A stretch of DNA of 8,761 bases from Gemmataceae bacterium (GTDB lineage Bacteria; Planctomycetota; Planctomycetia; Gemmatales; Gemmataceae): assembly GCA_025056835.1 (NCBI GenBank), contig JANWVS010000057.1:1-8761 (forward strand), in the 5' to 3' direction. Below are positions 7,541 through 8,761 of this stretch, one piece after another. The notes below the pieces were generated by a model that was given only the letters and a program-made list of their open reading frames with translations, ran no database searches and had not been told where the DNA came from. Both the position numbers and the translations under genes were made by a program. Each line of letters starts with the position of its first letter. The first letter of the stretch is position 1.

Positions 7541-8752
7541 ATGGGACTGAGCGCCGCGCTGCGCATGGCCTTGTCCGCCCTGATGGTCCACAAGGGGCGC
7601 TCGACGCTGACCAGCCTCGGCATCGTCATCGGCACCGCCGCGGTCATCGCCATGGTGGCCGCCGCCGGCGGCGCCCGGCAGAAGCTCGACGAACGTCTCG
7701 ACAATGTCGGCAAAAACCTGATCCTCGTCCGGGCCGGGGCTCGGTCCACCAACGGCACGCTCACCGACCTCAAACCGATCACCAACGAAGACGCCGAACT
7801 GCTTCGCCGCCGCTTCCGCGGCAAGATCCAAGGCGTCGTCGAATTCCAGGCCAGCATGCGCGTCGCCGCCACGCGGACGCGGAGCTGCACCACCATGGTC
7901 GGCGGCACCAATCCCGACATGCAGGTCGTCCGGGCCTGGACCGTCCGCCACGGCCGCTTCCTCACCGAAGACGACCTCAACAAGCAGGCCGCCGTCTGCG
8001 TCCTCTGCGCCACCGTCCGTGAAAAACTCTTCCCCGACCTCGACAACCCCGTCGGTCAAAAGATCCGCGTCGATCATCTGCAACTGCTGGTCGTCGGCAC
8101 CGTCGAACCCAAGGGCCGTTCCCCCATCGGCGGCGATCAAGACGATCAGATCTTCCTGCCGCTGACCACCTTCCAACGCAAGCTCGTCAACCACGAAAGC
8201 CTCAGCCTCATCTTGACGTCCGTGGCCGACATGGCGCAGCTCGACACCGTCAAGGAGGAGATGATCGCCGTGCTCCGGGAAAAACGCCGCGTCAAGGAGG
8301 GGCAAGAGGATTTCGACGTCAGCAGCGTGCAAGAAATGGCCTCCATCGCCGTGCTCATGTCGAGCACCATGCACGTCCTGGCCATCATGATCGCCTCGAT
8401 TTCGTTGATCGTCGGCGGCATCGGCATCATGAACATCATGCTCGTTTCCGTCACCGAGCGGACCCGCGAAATCGGCATCCGCATGGCCATCGGGGCGACG
8501 CCGGCCGACGTGTTGATTCAGTTTTTGATCGAGGCGGTCGTTCTTGCCCTGCTCGGCGGGGCCATCGGCGTCTCCCTGGGGCTGGCCGCCGCCGGCGCCC
8601 TGGCCTGGCTGGCCAATTGGCCCGTGATCGTCGATTACCCGATGATCGCCCTGGCTTTCGGCGTCTCCGCCGCCGTGGGCGTCTTCTTCGGTTTCTACCC
8701 GGCGCACAAAGCCTCGCGCCTTGATCCGATCGAGGCCCTGCGGCACGAATAA
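7541..8752 (+). CDS. ABC transporter permease, MacB/FtsX-like (MacB_PCD plus FtsX domains)
   Basis: Membrane subunit of the exporter; 403 residues, the usual size for stand-alone MacB-type permeases. Topology as seen: a short amphipathic N-terminus, TM1 at about 21-43 ([15 protein letters not shown]), a large periplasmic domain from about 44 to 265, TM2 at about 272-300 ending in [10 protein letters not shown], the coupling helix [15 protein letters not shown] at 305-319, TM3 at about 324-356, TM4 at about 366-386, and the typical closing [13 protein letters not shown]. The periplasmic domain has the family's LTEDD and [13 protein letters not shown] segments. Odd point: CVLC at 153-156 gives a CxxC pair facing the periplasm. 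GGGAGGG, seven bases before the ATG, is a good ribosome site. MacB-type permeases usually work as mechanotransmitters moving substrates from the periplasm; whether this one exports a lipid, peptide or antibiotic cannot be read. No terminator is visible in the nine bases that follow. Confidence 0.95.
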   Translation: MGLSAALRMALSALMVHKGRSTLTSLGIVIGTAAVIAMVAAAGGARQKLDERLDNVGKNLILVRAGARSTNGTLTDLKPITNEDAELLRRRFRGKIQGVVEFQASMRVAATRTRSCTTMVGGTNPDMQVVRAWTVRHGRFLTEDDLNKQAAVCVLCATVREKLFPDLDNPVGQKIRVDHLQLLVVGTVEPKGRSPIGGDQDDQIFLPLTTFQRKLVNHESLSLILTSVADMAQLDTVKEEMIAVLREKRRVKEGQEDFDVSSVQEMASIAVLMSSTMHVLAIMIASISLIVGGIGIMNIMLVSVTERTREIGIRMAIGATPADVLIQFLIEAVVLALLGGAIGVSLGLAAAGALAWLANWPVIVDYPMIALAFGVSAAVGVFFGFYPAHKASRLDPIEALRHE

Positions 8753-8761
8753 CGCCGCTAC

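Overview
The window is GC-rich, tightly packed bacterial chromosome with seven genes in two groups that point away from each other. Four genes lie on the minus strand (1 to 5265) and three on the plus strand (5516 to 8752). The gene mix and protein style (basic, Ala/Arg-rich glycosyltransferases, a YhaN-like ATPase paired with an SbcD-like nuclease, a MacB-type exporter with an atypical adaptor, few strong Shine-Dalgarno sites) would suit a GC-rich Planctomycetota or similar free-living bacterium. No marker gene is present, so this is an inference with low confidence. I see no insertion sequence, phage gene, CRISPR array, tRNA or rRNA.

Minus strand, read from right to left. Two family-2 glycosyltransferase genes (5265 to 4282 and 4280 to 3384) are separated by one base and probably act on the same surface polysaccharide or glycan. 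After a 115-base gap with a candidate -10 box comes a DNA-repair pair: an SbcD/Mre11-type metallo-nuclease (3268 to 2063) overlapping by four bases (ATGA) a Rad50/SbcC/YhaN-type coiled-coil ATPase (2066 to beyond base 1, so its C-terminal half is missing). Such nuclease and ATPase partners usually form one complex that opens and trims DNA ends.

The 250-base divergent region (5266 to 5515) contains a candidate promoter for each direction and a 10-base direct repeat.

Plus strand. Three genes in the same reading frame, with 3-base gaps, encode a complete MacAB-like export module: a membrane-anchored periplasmic adaptor (5516 to 6814), an ABC ATPase (6818 to 7537) and a MacB/FtsX-type permease (7541 to 8752). 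They very probably form one operon. The substrate cannot be read from the sequence and no outer-membrane channel gene is in view.

The genes are all of known broad families. I found no convincing new multi-gene system. The points most worth a second look are the hook-less coiled-coil ATPase with a small beta-rich module in its arm, the atypical adaptor, and a CxxC motif in the permease's periplasmic domain.
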